Assembly (NCBI GenBank): GCA_014905825.1
Contig: JACGCN010000013.1
Location: 1,178,001 to 1,242,000, forward strand
DNA from: Lyophyllum atratum
Taxonomy: Eukaryota; Basidiomycota; Agaricomycetes; Agaricales; Lyophyllaceae
Length of the DNA stretch: 64,000 bases
Direction: 5' to 3'
Part shown: piece after piece, positions 33,211-42,707 of the stretch
Layout of the letters: every line of letters starts with the position of its first letter
How positions within the stretch are numbered: the stretch's first letter is position 1
The notes under the pieces: generated by a model
Told to the model about the DNA's origin: nothing
Database searches by the model: none
Seen by the model: only the letters and a program-made list of their open reading frames with translations
Made by a program: the position numbers and the translations under genes

Positions 33211-34466
33211 ATGGACTTCACCTTTGGAGGCAAGTATCGCCTGGAAGAGGAGATTGCCAACGGCGGTTGCGGTACGCATATTTTGCCTACTTTCTACCCA
33301 CCAACTGACGTGAAGTCAGGCACTGTCTTCCTGGGAGTCCACACTGTTGCAGGCAAGGAGGTGGCCATCAAGCTCGAGCCCGCTGTTTCCAGTAAAAACA
33401 ATACAAACAGTCCCCTAAGGCAGGAGTCGAAAATCTACAAGACACTGATGGGTGGTACAGGCGTGCCGTGGATTATGTGGTCGGGGCGACAGGGCGACTA
33501 CAATGTCATGGTCATTGATCTCCTGGGGCCTTCGCTGGAAGACCTCTTCAAGATGTGCAATCGCCATTTCTCACTCAAGACTGTGCTTCTTCTCGCAGAT
33601 CAGCTTGTCAGTCGCGTCTCACTCATCTGTCACCCCTGAAATGAACCTCTTCCGCCACAGATATCTCGTATCGAGTTTATTCACACGCACTCACTCGTGC
33701 ACCGCGACATCAAGCCCGCAAACTTCGTTATGGGCACAGGCAACGCCGCCCATATGGTCAATGTTATCGACTTTGGCCTCGCTAAAAAATTCCGCGACTC
33801 TAAAACATCCAATCACATCCCTTATAAGCAGGACGACTATCATGGCGTAGGCACCTCGCTTTTTGCAGCCATCAACACCCATCTCGGAGTCGGTGAGTTT
33901 AACGTGTCTTCCACCCTCCATTGTTATGATTCAGCTAGCCCCCAGAATCGTCCCGAAGAGACGACCTCGAATCCCTGGCCTACATGCTTATCTACTTCCT
34001 CCGCGGAACGCTTCCATGGCGGAAAATACGTGCACCAAATTCACCACCCCCACCACCATCACCATCATTGTCTAATCCCGATCCGGAGTCCCCGATACCG
34101 CCACACCACTACAACCCAGTTTCGGCGACCTGGGACCTCATTCGGGATGCCAAATTAGAGACAGAGCCGCTATTGACACTTGGCCTTCCTCCCGAGTTTG
34201 ATGTCCTCTACCGCTACGCGCGGGGGCTTGAGTTTGACGACCTGCCTGATTACGAAGGACTACGGGCGCTGTTCCGTGGGTTAGCAGAAAGAGTAGGGGT
34301 TGAATACGACGCTGTGTATGACTGGAGTGTACCGAAAGCTAGCGGTAGCCGATCTGGACACGGTGGACGCAGTGTCAGCGAGGGGCATGAGGGTGCGAAG
34401 CGGCGGTTTTGTGAGGCGTGTCACAAGAGGAAGGTGGGATCCTCCGGGAGACAGGAGTGGAGATAG
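33211..34466 (+). CDS. Casein kinase 1-like Ser/Thr kinase, divergent
   Basis: Four exons: 33211-33271, 33320-33606, 33661-33892, 33946-34466; 366 codons plus stop. CK1 family: Lys38 (EVAIKLE), [14 protein letters not shown], catalytic HRDIKPANF with Asp132, DFGLAKKF with Asp153, [29 protein letters not shown]. The third intron acceptor is the second of two AGs; only that one restores RRDDLES. Unusual: the canonical GTARYASIN reads GTSLFAAIN, removing the conserved Arg used for phosphate recognition, and there is a Pro/Ser insert after LPWRKI. C-terminal tail is short with CEACHKRK. It is a CK1 paralogue rather than a clear Hrr25 or Yck orthologue; activity is uncertain. Confidence 0.9.
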
Positions 34467-34596
34467 TAGGCGAAGGTTCGGGCGGTGGTGCTCTGAGTGT
34501 AGGTGCTTCCCTGAAACGTAAAGCTAGGCTGACCGACCTTCCTAGTCTTCAAAGAGCTCTAAAACACCTCATTCTGGGGACCCAAAAGGGAAGGGA

Positions 34597-34941
34597 ATGG
34601 TCGCGTTTTCTGCCTCCACTTCTCCTCAAGTTGTCGACTCCATCCCATTCAGCAACTGGGCAGTTCGCTTTCGAATCGGGTATTTGGGCGATTCCTACCT
34701 CCGAAGCCTTCCAGGTATCAGCTCATCTTGCGCCGTTCGTGGCCGGGTGGTCCCCCCTGCCGCCGCTCCCGACGACCGTTCCCACCATTCCAGGTGTTGC
34801 GGATCTCGCGGCAGGGGCATTGGTCCTAAATGCCCTGTACGTCTTCTGTTCCCACCTGCGTGATAAACGCCCTGACCTGAATTCTTGTCCGAAATCTTTA
34901 GGCTTTACCCGATCGTCCACTTCCCAACGCTTCTGTTTTGA
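34597..34941 (+). CDS. Possible small protein, unknown
   Basis: Start ATG at 34597; exons 34597-34714, 34794-34836, 34902-34941 with GT-AG introns give 66 codons plus stop. The C-terminal third is hydrophobic (AAGALVLNALLYPIVHF) and could be a membrane segment. No family recognised. The model rests only on splice sites and divisible length. Confidence 0.35.
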
Positions 34942-35331
34942 TCATGCTGTATGTCTTTTAAAACTTATAATGTATATTATACGCTGCTCTTTGCTCTTTG
35001 CTTTTGTACTGCTGTTGAACTCTATCATGGCATCTCTATCCCACATCCAACACTTCCCAACTCTCCTCACTTATTTACTTGGGTTTTACGAGGATCTCCT
35101 ATTCCCTTTGCTTCCTTGGAGACGATCATCACGATGTTCCTACCTAGATTGTTCTGTCCCGCACCTCGAAACACCCGTGTATCTGTACTTGACGTGTCGC
35201 AGTAGGTCTGTATATAGAATTCAGTTCAATGGCATGGACAAGATTTGGTCGAATGTGATCGTGATGAGAACCCGAAACGGAGGTTGAATTGGTTCCTGCC
35301 GCCACCACTAACCTCCACCCCGCTAACTGCC
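34942..35331. other. Intergenic, EAF3 upstream region
   Basis: No gene assigned. The reading frame of EAF3 stays open upstream to 35245 but homology starts at 35332. A CT-rich stretch and TATATAGA at 35211 may belong to the promoter. Confidence 0.4.
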
Positions 35332-36685
35332 ATGTCGACCTCGTCCTCTCCCCCCATCACCTTTACACCAAACGAACGCGTCCTATGCTATCACGGACCC
35401 CTCATCTACGAGGCCAAAGTACTCAAAGTTGCCGACTTCACTGAAGAAACCACCATCACCGGCGCGGTGGGCCACCACTGCTTCGTGCACTACAAAGGCT
35501 GGAAGCAAACGTACGTACCACCCTCCCACACCCCCAGTATCTAACCCCCAACCCCTCACGCGTCCATCCTCACCCCCAAATCACATATTCCGCCACCCAT
35601 ACTGACTTGGCCTGTCGAATAGGTGGGACGAATGGGTGCCGCACACACGGCTCCTGAAACACAACGAAGCCAACATCGACGTGCAAAAGCAGCTGCAGCG
35701 CACCAACGCACCCCCTCCCACCGGTGCCGGGTCCTCTTCGCGTGGGCCAAAGGCAGGGATGAAGGAGGGCGGCGCGGGTACGCGGGTCGGTGCGCGCAAG
35801 GACGGGACGAGGGGGACAAAGCGGGGCCGAGAAGAGGCGCGTACACCGTCTCACTCCCCATTTTCACCATGCTCATCCGGTCTATGCATGCAAATCCATA
35901 TAGGACGAGAGCAGCAAGAAACCTGATCTGAGGCTGAACCTCCCAGAGATCCTCAAAACGCAGTTGGTGGACGACTGGGAGGCGGTCACGAAAAACAACC
36001 AGGTGCGAGTACTTCAACCGCTACAGCCAAGCCGCACCACTCACCCTTGCACTCAGCTAGTGACAATACCCCGCACCCCCACAGTCGTCGAACTCCTCGA
36101 CGAATTCGCCGCTTACATCACCGAGAAAAAGCCAGCACAGTACGTACTCTTCCCCTCACCCCCTCCCTCCCTCCCTCCTAAAAAACACCTACACCCAGCC
36201 TTCGCGATCCCGCTCTACTAATCTCGAGCATCGTCTCCGGCCTAATAGTGTATTTCGACCGCTCGCTCGGTGCGAACCTACTGTACCGCTTCGAGCGGCC
36301 TCAGTACGCTGAAGTCCGGAAGAAGTATAAAACTGGACAGCAGGTCATCATTGGCCAGGAGAAGGAGGTAAGCGCTGTATACGGCGCAGAGCACCTTCTA
36401 CGGATGCTGGGTGCGTACCAGCACCCTTTCTATCACTTCTGGACCTAACGCACTAGACACCTCGCAGTGAGCCTGCCTGGCATGATCGCCAGCTCCAGCT
36501 TGGACCCAGAATCGGTCGCGCTCGTGCGGGATTATGTCAATGAGCTGCTACAGTACGTCGTCCTCCATACAATCCGTTCTTTGCTGAACCTTCCGTATAG
36601 ATGGATGGTCAAAGAGCGAGGTCGAATATTCCAAGCAGAGTACGAGACCGCCAGCATCCCGTACCAGAACGTCTCGAGGTCGTAA
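35332..36685 (+). CDS. EAF3: EAF3/MRG15 chromodomain protein
   Basis: Chromodomain reader of methylated H3K36 shared by NuA4 acetyltransferase and Rpd3S deacetylase. Seven exons: 35332-35510, 35623-35836, 35904-36002, 36057-36139, 36229-36410, 36468-36552, 36601-36685; 308 codons plus stop. Residues 1-75 are the chromo barrel ([29 protein letters not shown]), 76-135 a basic linker, and about 138-308 the MRG domain ([39 protein letters not shown], ending YQNVSRS). Start chosen at the MSTS Met. Intron 2 (35837-35903) appears to use a GC donor; intron 4 uses acceptor CTCGAG just after CTACTAAT. Confidence 0.93.
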
Positions 36686-36853
36686 TCCTTCTTTTTTCCT
36701 GTATCCCTTGTATCTGCACCTGTGCTGTATTTTCACCTTCTTTGTTAACCTACCAGTAGAGGGCGAGTAGTTTGCCCGACTGCTCACTCAAGGTCAAATC
36801 TTTCTGATGTTACAATTACAATATTACATATTATTAGCGTTTCGTATCCCTAT

Positions 36854-37219
36854 CTATCGACGTCGATTCGGACTCTTGGGCGGGATAATCGGCTGTGTCT
36901 GCGGACCCATTGCCGCAGTGCCAGAAGATAGCACGGCACCTGTGCATACAGACATGCGATCAGCTGCCACTCCAGCACGTCGAGATGCTGAAATGGCACA
37001 CATACCTGCTGCAATTTTTGCATCCTCGTCGCCGCCGAGGCTTATACGCCTGCGGTGCCTATCCTCCAGATCTCGAATCCCCTTCTGCATGGTGACGAGC
37101 CACGAGTCCACTTCGTTGAGAAATGTCGAGTTGGGCGGAGATGTAGAGGCCGACGCGCTGTGGCGTTTGCCTGAGGAACGTTGGGGTTTATGAGACGGCT
37201 GGGACGCTGATTGCGACAT
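36854..37219 (-). CDS. Small conserved-looking protein, unknown
   Basis: Minus strand, two exons 37219-37006 and 36939-36854 around a GTATGT...CACAG intron of 66 nt; 99 codons plus stop. The intron length is a multiple of three and has no stop, so retention would also be open. Ser/Thr/Lys-rich N-terminus, a central helix (EVDSWLVTMQKGIRDLEDRHRRR) and a Pro/Arg-rich end. No domain recognised. The open frame extends upstream to 37399, but the Met at 37219 gives the more protein-like start. Confidence 0.5.
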   Translation of the reverse strand: MSQSASQPSHKPQRSSGKRHSASASTSPPNSTFLNEVDSWLVTMQKGIRDLEDRHRRRISLGGDEDAKIAAGMCAISASRRAGVAADRMSVCTGAVLSSGTAAMGPQTQPIIPPKSPNRRR

Positions 37220-37701
37220 ATTAAAAGAGTCGGTGTTGCGTTTGCGAGAACGCGGGGATGGCGTGGATAACGCTGCAGGAGGATTATAAGACGCGAGTGC
37301 CACTCCCGCGATGGATAAAAGAAAGGGCGATGATGGCCGAAAACAAAGACCCTTGTGTAAAATAGGGGGAGTCGGAGACGCAGACCGGGCTAAATACAAG
37401 CTACAGCAGCGCGCAAAGTTGCCATAGTTATAAACCGGCCGGTGTATCTGCTGGGTCCTATGATTAGTACCACGTACTCGGTGTTGCCAGTTGGAGTACT
37501 GGAGGGCAGGTGGACAAGGTTGCGAGTCGCCATGGTACTGTTATTACCCCATCTTGGATGTGCAGTGTGGCGGCTCCAAGGCCGGTTTATGGGCACTATC
37601 CCTACATGGCTTGATACAAACATGGATTAAGGTGATGTGGGTAAAGAGAGTTGTGGCAATATGTTTGATCCCAAGAGATACGTAAAACGACAGCTGATTG
37701 A
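37220..37701. other. Intergenic left flank of the Ngaro-like element
   Basis: No gene recognised. Sequence just before the element is CAGCTGATTGA; compare ATTGG at the ends of the B repeats. Confidence 0.4.
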
Positions 37702-38036
37702 TCGGGTTTAGACTATGTTTACTCAAGTCCTGTGAATTCGCCCGGGTCTGGTCATCCGACGTGCTCTGTGCCCCGGCACAGCATAACATTGGCATACAAG
37801 TCGCGCCGCGCGCTCCCCTTTCAGGCATCGTGGTTCTACACGTGGGTCGGTCCGGCGGTACTATCTGAGACTCAGACCATAGAAGAGGATGACGAAGGAA
37901 CGAGTCATCCCCAGGGATTCTCTTCCTAATTCTCATCCCTCTTCTAGGTATGTTGCTCACAATGCACTCTCAGAGGGGGATTTATTCCTAAATTCTCATC
38001 CCTTGATAGTATCCTGAGCATAGAACTTTTCTGTCT
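37702..38036 (+). repeat. Ngaro A1 repeat
   Basis: 335 bp, begins TCGGGTTTAGACTATG and ends ACTTTTCTGTCT. Probably holds the promoter. Appears identical to A2. Confidence 0.92.
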
Positions 38037-38084
38037 TAATAAATTCCATCGGTATCCCTCAAAGAGATCTGAGACTTGTCTTCT

Positions 38085-39539
38085 ATGGCCGAGGATGTCG
38101 AACAGTTCTCCACCAGTATCCCCTCATCAGGAGCCGAGCGCGGAAATGGACGGAATATCCAGTTCGTTCGATCCAACGTCGGATCAGGATCAGGATCAGG
38201 GGAGCCAGGGTCCACGACTCAGTCTTCTGGATCGTTTGGAATCTCCGGGTCAAATCGGGACCAATCGGCAACGGTCACACCCCAACTCCCAACCTCATTT
38301 GACACAGAGATTGCTCGGAAACAGGAAGAATTGGTCACGAAGTACAGGGAAGGAGAAATTACGAAGGCAGATGCATTATACGAAGTCCAAAAAATCCTTC
38401 AATGCGAGGATAACACCACTGGAGGGAGATATGCTTTCGCAGAGTTCGTCTCGACCGTCGAGTCCGTTGATTCACTCGCCAGTGCCGCTCGTCGCCGTGG
38501 AAAGAAAGCAGCTGCGGGACTTGCAAACCAAAATGGATCCCAACCTAACTTCCCCGATGGAGAAACTCCCGATCAAGCCACAGATCAGCCCTTCAACGAC
38601 CTCATTGATGAGATCGGATCTCAGCCGAAGCGCACACGACCTAACGATCAGGGGGATGAAGATTCCAACGCTGGAGGAGCGGATGACATCGAGGGAACCA
38701 GCGGTAAAAAGAAAATTAAACTCTCCGAATTGCCCTGGTACGTCGAAGAGAAAGTTGCACGAGACACTGCACGCCCCTCCTGCCAAAAGACCCAGGATCT
38801 CCTCCACATCTACCAACGCGATCCCGCATGGATCAGACGTCAGCTCGTCATCTCCGGAGTTGCTCCACCAAGTATCCCCGGAAGCGAGTGGGATGCCATC
38901 ATCAGGGGAACTGCCGTCAACCTCGATGCAGTCTTCTCATCATTGTATCATGTCCTCCCTCCTAAAGAGGACGTTGGACACGTGGGACCTACTGAAATCA
39001 GATTCAACAATCCCGAGCCCGCCAAGAAAGTCAAGACCGCCGGAGATTGGGCCACAGCTTTCGACGAGGTCATTGAAGCCACATCAGTCGCTTTCCCTCA
39101 CCGCCGGCAAGAGTTCAAAGAATATAGTTCGTACATTCGTTCCCAGTTCTCAGCCAAACAACCCACGTCCCATCCTCGGGTCATCATGCTTGACGTCGCA
39201 ATTCGGAACTTCGTCGCCGGCGGGCAACGATATCTCCTCACAGATTGGAATGAATTCACGCGATTCCATCCAGCAATCATCGCGCCTGACGGTATCGAGG
39301 CAGATCGCGGCAGCAAATCAACTTCCGGCGGTTCGGGTTCCGGATTGCGTGGTCGATCGGCCACTGGAAAGAAGGGAAGCCGATCCGAACTCTGTGATCG
39401 TTTCAACAGCAGCACACGCACCTGTCCCAACACCGCCAGTACCTGCCGCTGGCTCCACAACTGCAAGAGGTGTGGTGTATCGGGGCACGGCGAACGAGAC
39501 TGTGTCCAGGACGGACGCGGTTCAGGGAGCAAGGCCTAA
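38085..39539 (+). CDS. gag: Ngaro-like Gag
   Basis: Start ATG at 38085 (T at -3, G at +4); 484 codons plus stop at 39537-39539. N-terminal half is Ser/Gly/Asp-rich and low in structure; central part (about 225-410) is globular with several Trp; the C-terminus has a Cys/His cluster (RTCPNTASTCRWLHNC) followed by a retroviral-type knuckle CKRCGVSGHGERDC. The knuckle identifies it as a nucleocapsid-bearing Gag. Its whole length overlaps the pol frame, which is open in the +1 frame from 38095. Located directly after A1. The end, GCC TAA G, resembles stop-codon-assisted +1 shift sites. Confidence 0.85.
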   Translation: MAEDVEQFSTSIPSSGAERGNGRNIQFVRSNVGSGSGSGEPGSTTQSSGSFGISGSNRDQSATVTPQLPTSFDTEIARKQEELVTKYREGEITKADALYEVQKILQCEDNTTGGRYAFAEFVSTVESVDSLASAARRRGKKAAAGLANQNGSQPNFPDGETPDQATDQPFNDLIDEIGSQPKRTRPNDQGDEDSNAGGADDIEGTSGKKKIKLSELPWYVEEKVARDTARPSCQKTQDLLHIYQRDPAWIRRQLVISGVAPPSIPGSEWDAIIRGTAVNLDAVFSSLYHVLPPKEDVGHVGPTEIRFNNPEPAKKVKTAGDWATAFDEVIEATSVAFPHRRQEFKEYSSYIRSQFSAKQPTSHPRVIMLDVAIRNFVAGGQRYLLTDWNEFTRFHPAIIAPDGIEADRGSKSTSGGSGSGLRGRSATGKKGSRSELCDRFNSSTRTCPNTASTCRWLHNCKRCGVSGHGERDCVQDGRGSGSKA

Positions 39540-41352
39540 GTACTTGCGCTATAACTTATGGAACGACGATAACACACTTTCATTATCCACCGCAGAATGG
39601 TCCGAGACCGCCGTTCCACTTCCTCCACCTCCTGCAGCAGAACTAGCCAACACAGTCGTTACCAACACCATTAATAGCAACCCCTCGCTCTTCCGTATTG
39701 TCACCCCGATCAAAATAGACGTTTTTGAACGCCTGCTCGCTACCCATCCTAATCAACCATTCGTCGCCTCCGTATGCCGCGGTCTCCGTGAGGGCTTTTG
39801 GCCATGGGCCGATACCCACATCGGGGAATATCTGGATACGGTCGATGAATCCTTCCCAACACCAAAAGACCCTGCCGAGGCAGAGTTCCTTCGTGAGCAG
39901 CGCGACACTGAGGTCGCAAAGGGTCGTTTCTCTCTTTCTTTTGGGAGAGACCTTCTTGCAGGGATGTATAGCATGCCAATTCACGGCGTACCCAAACAGG
40001 ACTCCGACGAACTTCGCATGGTCACCAATCAGTCCGCTGGACCTTTCTCCCTCAATTCAATGATTCCCCGAGACAGTATCCGCGGTTACCCCCTCAATAA
40101 CATGCGACAGCTCGGTGACATGTTACTTTACCTCCATGACGAACTGCCAGACACCCCCCTCGCACTTTTCAAGTCGGATGTCGCGGAGGCGTATCGGCTG
40201 ATGCCCATGCACCCCTATTGGCAAATAAAGCAGGTCAACACAGTCGACGGGCGGCGGTATATCGATAGATGTAATGCATTTGGCGGCAGGGGGTCAGGGT
40301 CGATTTGGATTTCGTTCATGAGCCTCGTAGTATGGATTGCACGCTACGTCCGCAACATCCCTCTATTACTTGCGTACTCTGACGATAACTTCGCCCCATG
40401 CGAACGAGGGGACCTCACTTTCTACCCTCCTTACAACAAAATCATGCCGGAGGATCAATGCCGTCTTCTCCTCCTCTGGGACGAGTTGGGAATCCCACAC
40501 AAGGAGCGCAAGCAAATCTTCGGGAACCCTTTAACTATCATTGGCATCTCCGTCGACCTTGACGACTTCACCCTTACTCTCCCCGAATCAGCAAAGCTCG
40601 ACCTTCTTCAGCAGCTTCAGCGTTTCACCACATACCGCGATCATCGTAGCCCGCGCTTCTCACTCAAAGTCTGGCAACGCTTGACCGGTTGGCTCAACTG
40701 GAGCTTCAATGTCTATCCCTTATTGCGTCCATGTTTATCCAATGTCTACGCAAAAATCAACGACAAAACTGCTCAGCACCAGCTCCTTTACGTCAACGCC
40801 CCCATCCGGGCTGACCTCGACTGGGCGGCACACCACATCTCCCAATCCACAGGCGTCCACATCATTCGTGCGCTCGACTGGCCAATCGAGTCCGCCCACC
40901 TGATCGTTTACTGCGACGCATGCCTCGATGGATTCGGGTTCTGGTTCCCATCCCTGAACATGGCGTTTTATTCGCCGGTTCCTCCTAACCCTCCTACCGA
41001 CATCATTTTCTTTTTCGAAGCATTTTGTGTTGCTTGTGCTCTCCACGAAGCTTCTCGATGGCCAGACAATCCCATGCGCCTGGTCATTCACACCGACAGC
41101 TCCAACACCGTCGCTATATTCAACTCCCTCCATGCCCTCCCCGACTTCAACCCCATCTTAAAGTTCGCTGTCGATGTTCTCATATCCTCATCTCACCAAC
41201 TTCGCGTAACCCACATCGCCGGTAACGATAACATCGTTGCCGACGCCATTTCCCGCCGCATGTTTGCACGTGCCCGTGACCTTGTTCCTGGGCTCGAAAT
41301 CGTTGAAGACTATCTACCCCCTCGATCTCTGCTGGGGGCGATCAAAAAATGA
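38095..41352 (+). CDS. pol: Ngaro-like Pol: reverse transcriptase and RNase H
   Basis: 1085-codon frame from ATG at 38095 (A at -3) to TGA at 41350-41352. Recognisable Pol begins only around residue 475 (RYNLWNDDNT); residues 1-480 overlap gag in another frame. RT: block with GFWPWADTHIG, catalytic Asp in LFKSDVAEAYR (about residue 692), CNAFGGRGSG, and AYSDDNFAP (about 759-767; Ser instead of Val before DD). RNase H: IVYCDACLDGFG (about 937), Glu in EAFCVACAL, HTDSSNTVAIF and HIAGNDNIVADAISR (about 1040). No protease or DDE integrase, as expected. Expression could be by leaky scanning to the second ATG or by +1 frameshift at the gag stop. Confidence 0.9.
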   Translation: MSNSSPPVSPHQEPSAEMDGISSSFDPTSDQDQDQGSQGPRLSLLDRLESPGQIGTNRQRSHPNSQPHLTQRLLGNRKNWSRSTGKEKLRRQMHYTKSKKSFNARITPLEGDMLSQSSSRPSSPLIHSPVPLVAVERKQLRDLQTKMDPNLTSPMEKLPIKPQISPSTTSLMRSDLSRSAHDLTIRGMKIPTLEERMTSREPAVKRKLNSPNCPGTSKRKLHETLHAPPAKRPRISSTSTNAIPHGSDVSSSSPELLHQVSPEASGMPSSGELPSTSMQSSHHCIMSSLLKRTLDTWDLLKSDSTIPSPPRKSRPPEIGPQLSTRSLKPHQSLSLTAGKSSKNIVRTFVPSSQPNNPRPILGSSCLTSQFGTSSPAGNDISSQIGMNSRDSIQQSSRLTVSRQIAAANQLPAVRVPDCVVDRPLERREADPNSVIVSTAAHAPVPTPPVPAAGSTTARGVVYRGTANETVSRTDAVQGARPKYLRYNLWNDDNTLSLSTAEWSETAVPLPPPPAAELANTVVTNTINSNPSLFRIVTPIKIDVFERLLATHPNQPFVASVCRGLREGFWPWADTHIGEYLDTVDESFPTPKDPAEAEFLREQRDTEVAKGRFSLSFGRDLLAGMYSMPIHGVPKQDSDELRMVTNQSAGPFSLNSMIPRDSIRGYPLNNMRQLGDMLLYLHDELPDTPLALFKSDVAEAYRLMPMHPYWQIKQVNTVDGRRYIDRCNAFGGRGSGSIWISFMSLVVWIARYVRNIPLLLAYSDDNFAPCERGDLTFYPPYNKIMPEDQCRLLLLWDELGIPHKERKQIFGNPLTIIGISVDLDDFTLTLPESAKLDLLQQLQRFTTYRDHRSPRFSLKVWQRLTGWLNWSFNVYPLLRPCLSNVYAKINDKTAQHQLLYVNAPIRADLDWAAHHISQSTGVHIIRALDWPIESAHLIVYCDACLDGFGFWFPSLNMAFYSPVPPNPPTDIIFFFEAFCVACALHEASRWPDNPMRLVIHTDSSNTVAIFNSLHALPDFNPILKFAVDVLISSSHQLRVTHIAGNDNIVADAISRRMFARARDLVPGLEIVEDYLPPRSLLGAIKK

Positions 41353-42356
41353 ACATCACTCCCATTCGGTCCAGGCAGCCCCTTCGGGTAGCCTGGTCCC
41401 GTGAACGTCTCTATCGCGAACGTGCAATCGCGTTGGGACAGGCCATTGATACTTCTACCGAGAGAAACTACAACTCCGCGCTGAACTCCTATTTGGAGTT
41501 TATCCGCACTCACTACTTCCCCCTCGATCCCACCGCAGACACCCTCAGCCTCTTCACTGTTTTCATGTGCCACCATATCAGACCCAGTTCCGTCGGCACC
41601 TATCTATCCGGCATTTGTAACCAACTTGAACCTTACTTCCCCCACATCCGCGAATACCGCAATGGCGCCCTCGTCTCTCGCACTCTTTCCGGTTGCATGC
41701 GCCTTCGCGGTCAGCCCACCCAACGTAAACGTGCGATGTCCTTCGAAGACATCGACCTCATTCTAAATGCCTACAAAAACTCTACCGACCATGATGATCT
41801 CCTTTTCGTTGCCCAAGTCCTCACCGGCTTCCTCGCCCTCCATCGCCTCGGTGAAATGACTTATCCAGACAACGTCAACCTCCGCGATCCCCGAAAAGTT
41901 GTTCGTCGGTCCTCAGTTCATGTCTCTGACTCCGACTATCGTTACTTCTTGCCTGGCCACAAGGCCGACAAGTTCTTCGAGGGCAACACTGTCATCATCC
42001 CTCGGAATGCGTCCCGACGTGACCCTTGGCGCGCATTCACTTCCTACCTGCGTTCACGCGACCAACAATTCCCCTTCAGTACAGCATTATGGCTTCGGAA
42101 GAATGGCCAAATCCCTACTCGCTCGTGGTTTATGAGTCGTCTCCGGCGTTTCTTCGACTCCTCCATTGGCGGGCAATCCCTACGCGCTGGTGGCGCGACC
42201 TCTCTAGCCGCCAGCGGCGTACCACCTTCCATCATTCAAGGCATTGGGCGTTGGAACTCTGATTCCTGGCGCATCTACATTCGAAAAAACCCCGTTATCC
42301 TCCAAGCTATGCTTTTCGCTCGATCATCCGCTGAGTCGCGTTACATTCATGATTAA
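41349..42356 (+). CDS. Tyrosine recombinase of the Ngaro-like element
   Basis: 335 codons plus stop. Starts at the ATG of ATGA, overlapping the pol stop by 4 bp, which suggests coupled termination and restart. Phage-integrase fold: N-terminal core-binding helices (residues about 35-125), first catalytic Arg at 166 (LHRLGEM), box II QSLRAGGAT with Arg279, GRW (Trp302) and the nucleophile Tyr310 in WRIYIRKNP. The first residue of the HxxR motif is Gln276 here. The enzyme is expected to join the circular cDNA to the genome and acts on the A/B repeat junctions. Confidence 0.92.
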   Translation: MNITPIRSRQPLRVAWSRERLYRERAIALGQAIDTSTERNYNSALNSYLEFIRTHYFPLDPTADTLSLFTVFMCHHIRPSSVGTYLSGICNQLEPYFPHIREYRNGALVSRTLSGCMRLRGQPTQRKRAMSFEDIDLILNAYKNSTDHDDLLFVAQVLTGFLALHRLGEMTYPDNVNLRDPRKVVRRSSVHVSDSDYRYFLPGHKADKFFEGNTVIIPRNASRRDPWRAFTSYLRSRDQQFPFSTALWLRKNGQIPTRSWFMSRLRRFFDSSIGGQSLRAGGATSLAASGVPPSIIQGIGRWNSDSWRIYIRKNPVILQAMLFARSSAESRYIHD

Positions 42357-42400
42357 TTTTCCTCCCATTGTCTTCCTTAACTATCAAAAGTATCGTACCA

Positions 42401-42417
42401 CCCCCCCCCCCCCCCCC
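42401..42417 (+). repeat. C17 homopolymer
   Basis: Run of 17 C in the 3' untranslated part, 45 bp after the recombinase stop. Confidence 0.9.
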
Positions 42418-42567
42418 ACCTTCCTCCTTCTTCGAACACCCCATCTACCTAATATCAATACTTATCCACCTCTTTTCCATTTTATCCCTGTCCGGGAGTC
42501 GAACCCTTTTTCTTCTTTTCCTTGTATCATCACTCCTCACATCGTCCCTCATCTTAATAGCCCATTA

Positions 42568-42707
42568 GCCCTACCGTGATGAATACATCCTGCTTGACCG
42601 GCCGTGGGCTGACTAAAAAGTCGCCTGATGTGCCGGTTCGCCTATTTTCTCTGCAATCAGCTCCCACGCGTCAGCACCTTAAGCTCAAGCGCCCAGAACT
42701 TCATTGG
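42568..42707 (+). repeat. Ngaro B1 repeat
   Basis: 140 bp, starts GCCCTACCGTGATG and ends AACTTCATTGG, directly abutting A2. Appears identical to B2. Confidence 0.92.

Noticed and set aside
35556..36017. Minus-strand frames over EAF3
   Set aside because: Antisense of EAF3 exons 2-3 and introns; no domain.
36895..37095. Plus-strand frame opposite the small gene
   Set aside because: No domain, and the minus strand has a better start, splice sites and composition.
39643..39984. Minus-strand frames inside the Ngaro pol
   Set aside because: Shadows of the strongly biased RT coding sequence.
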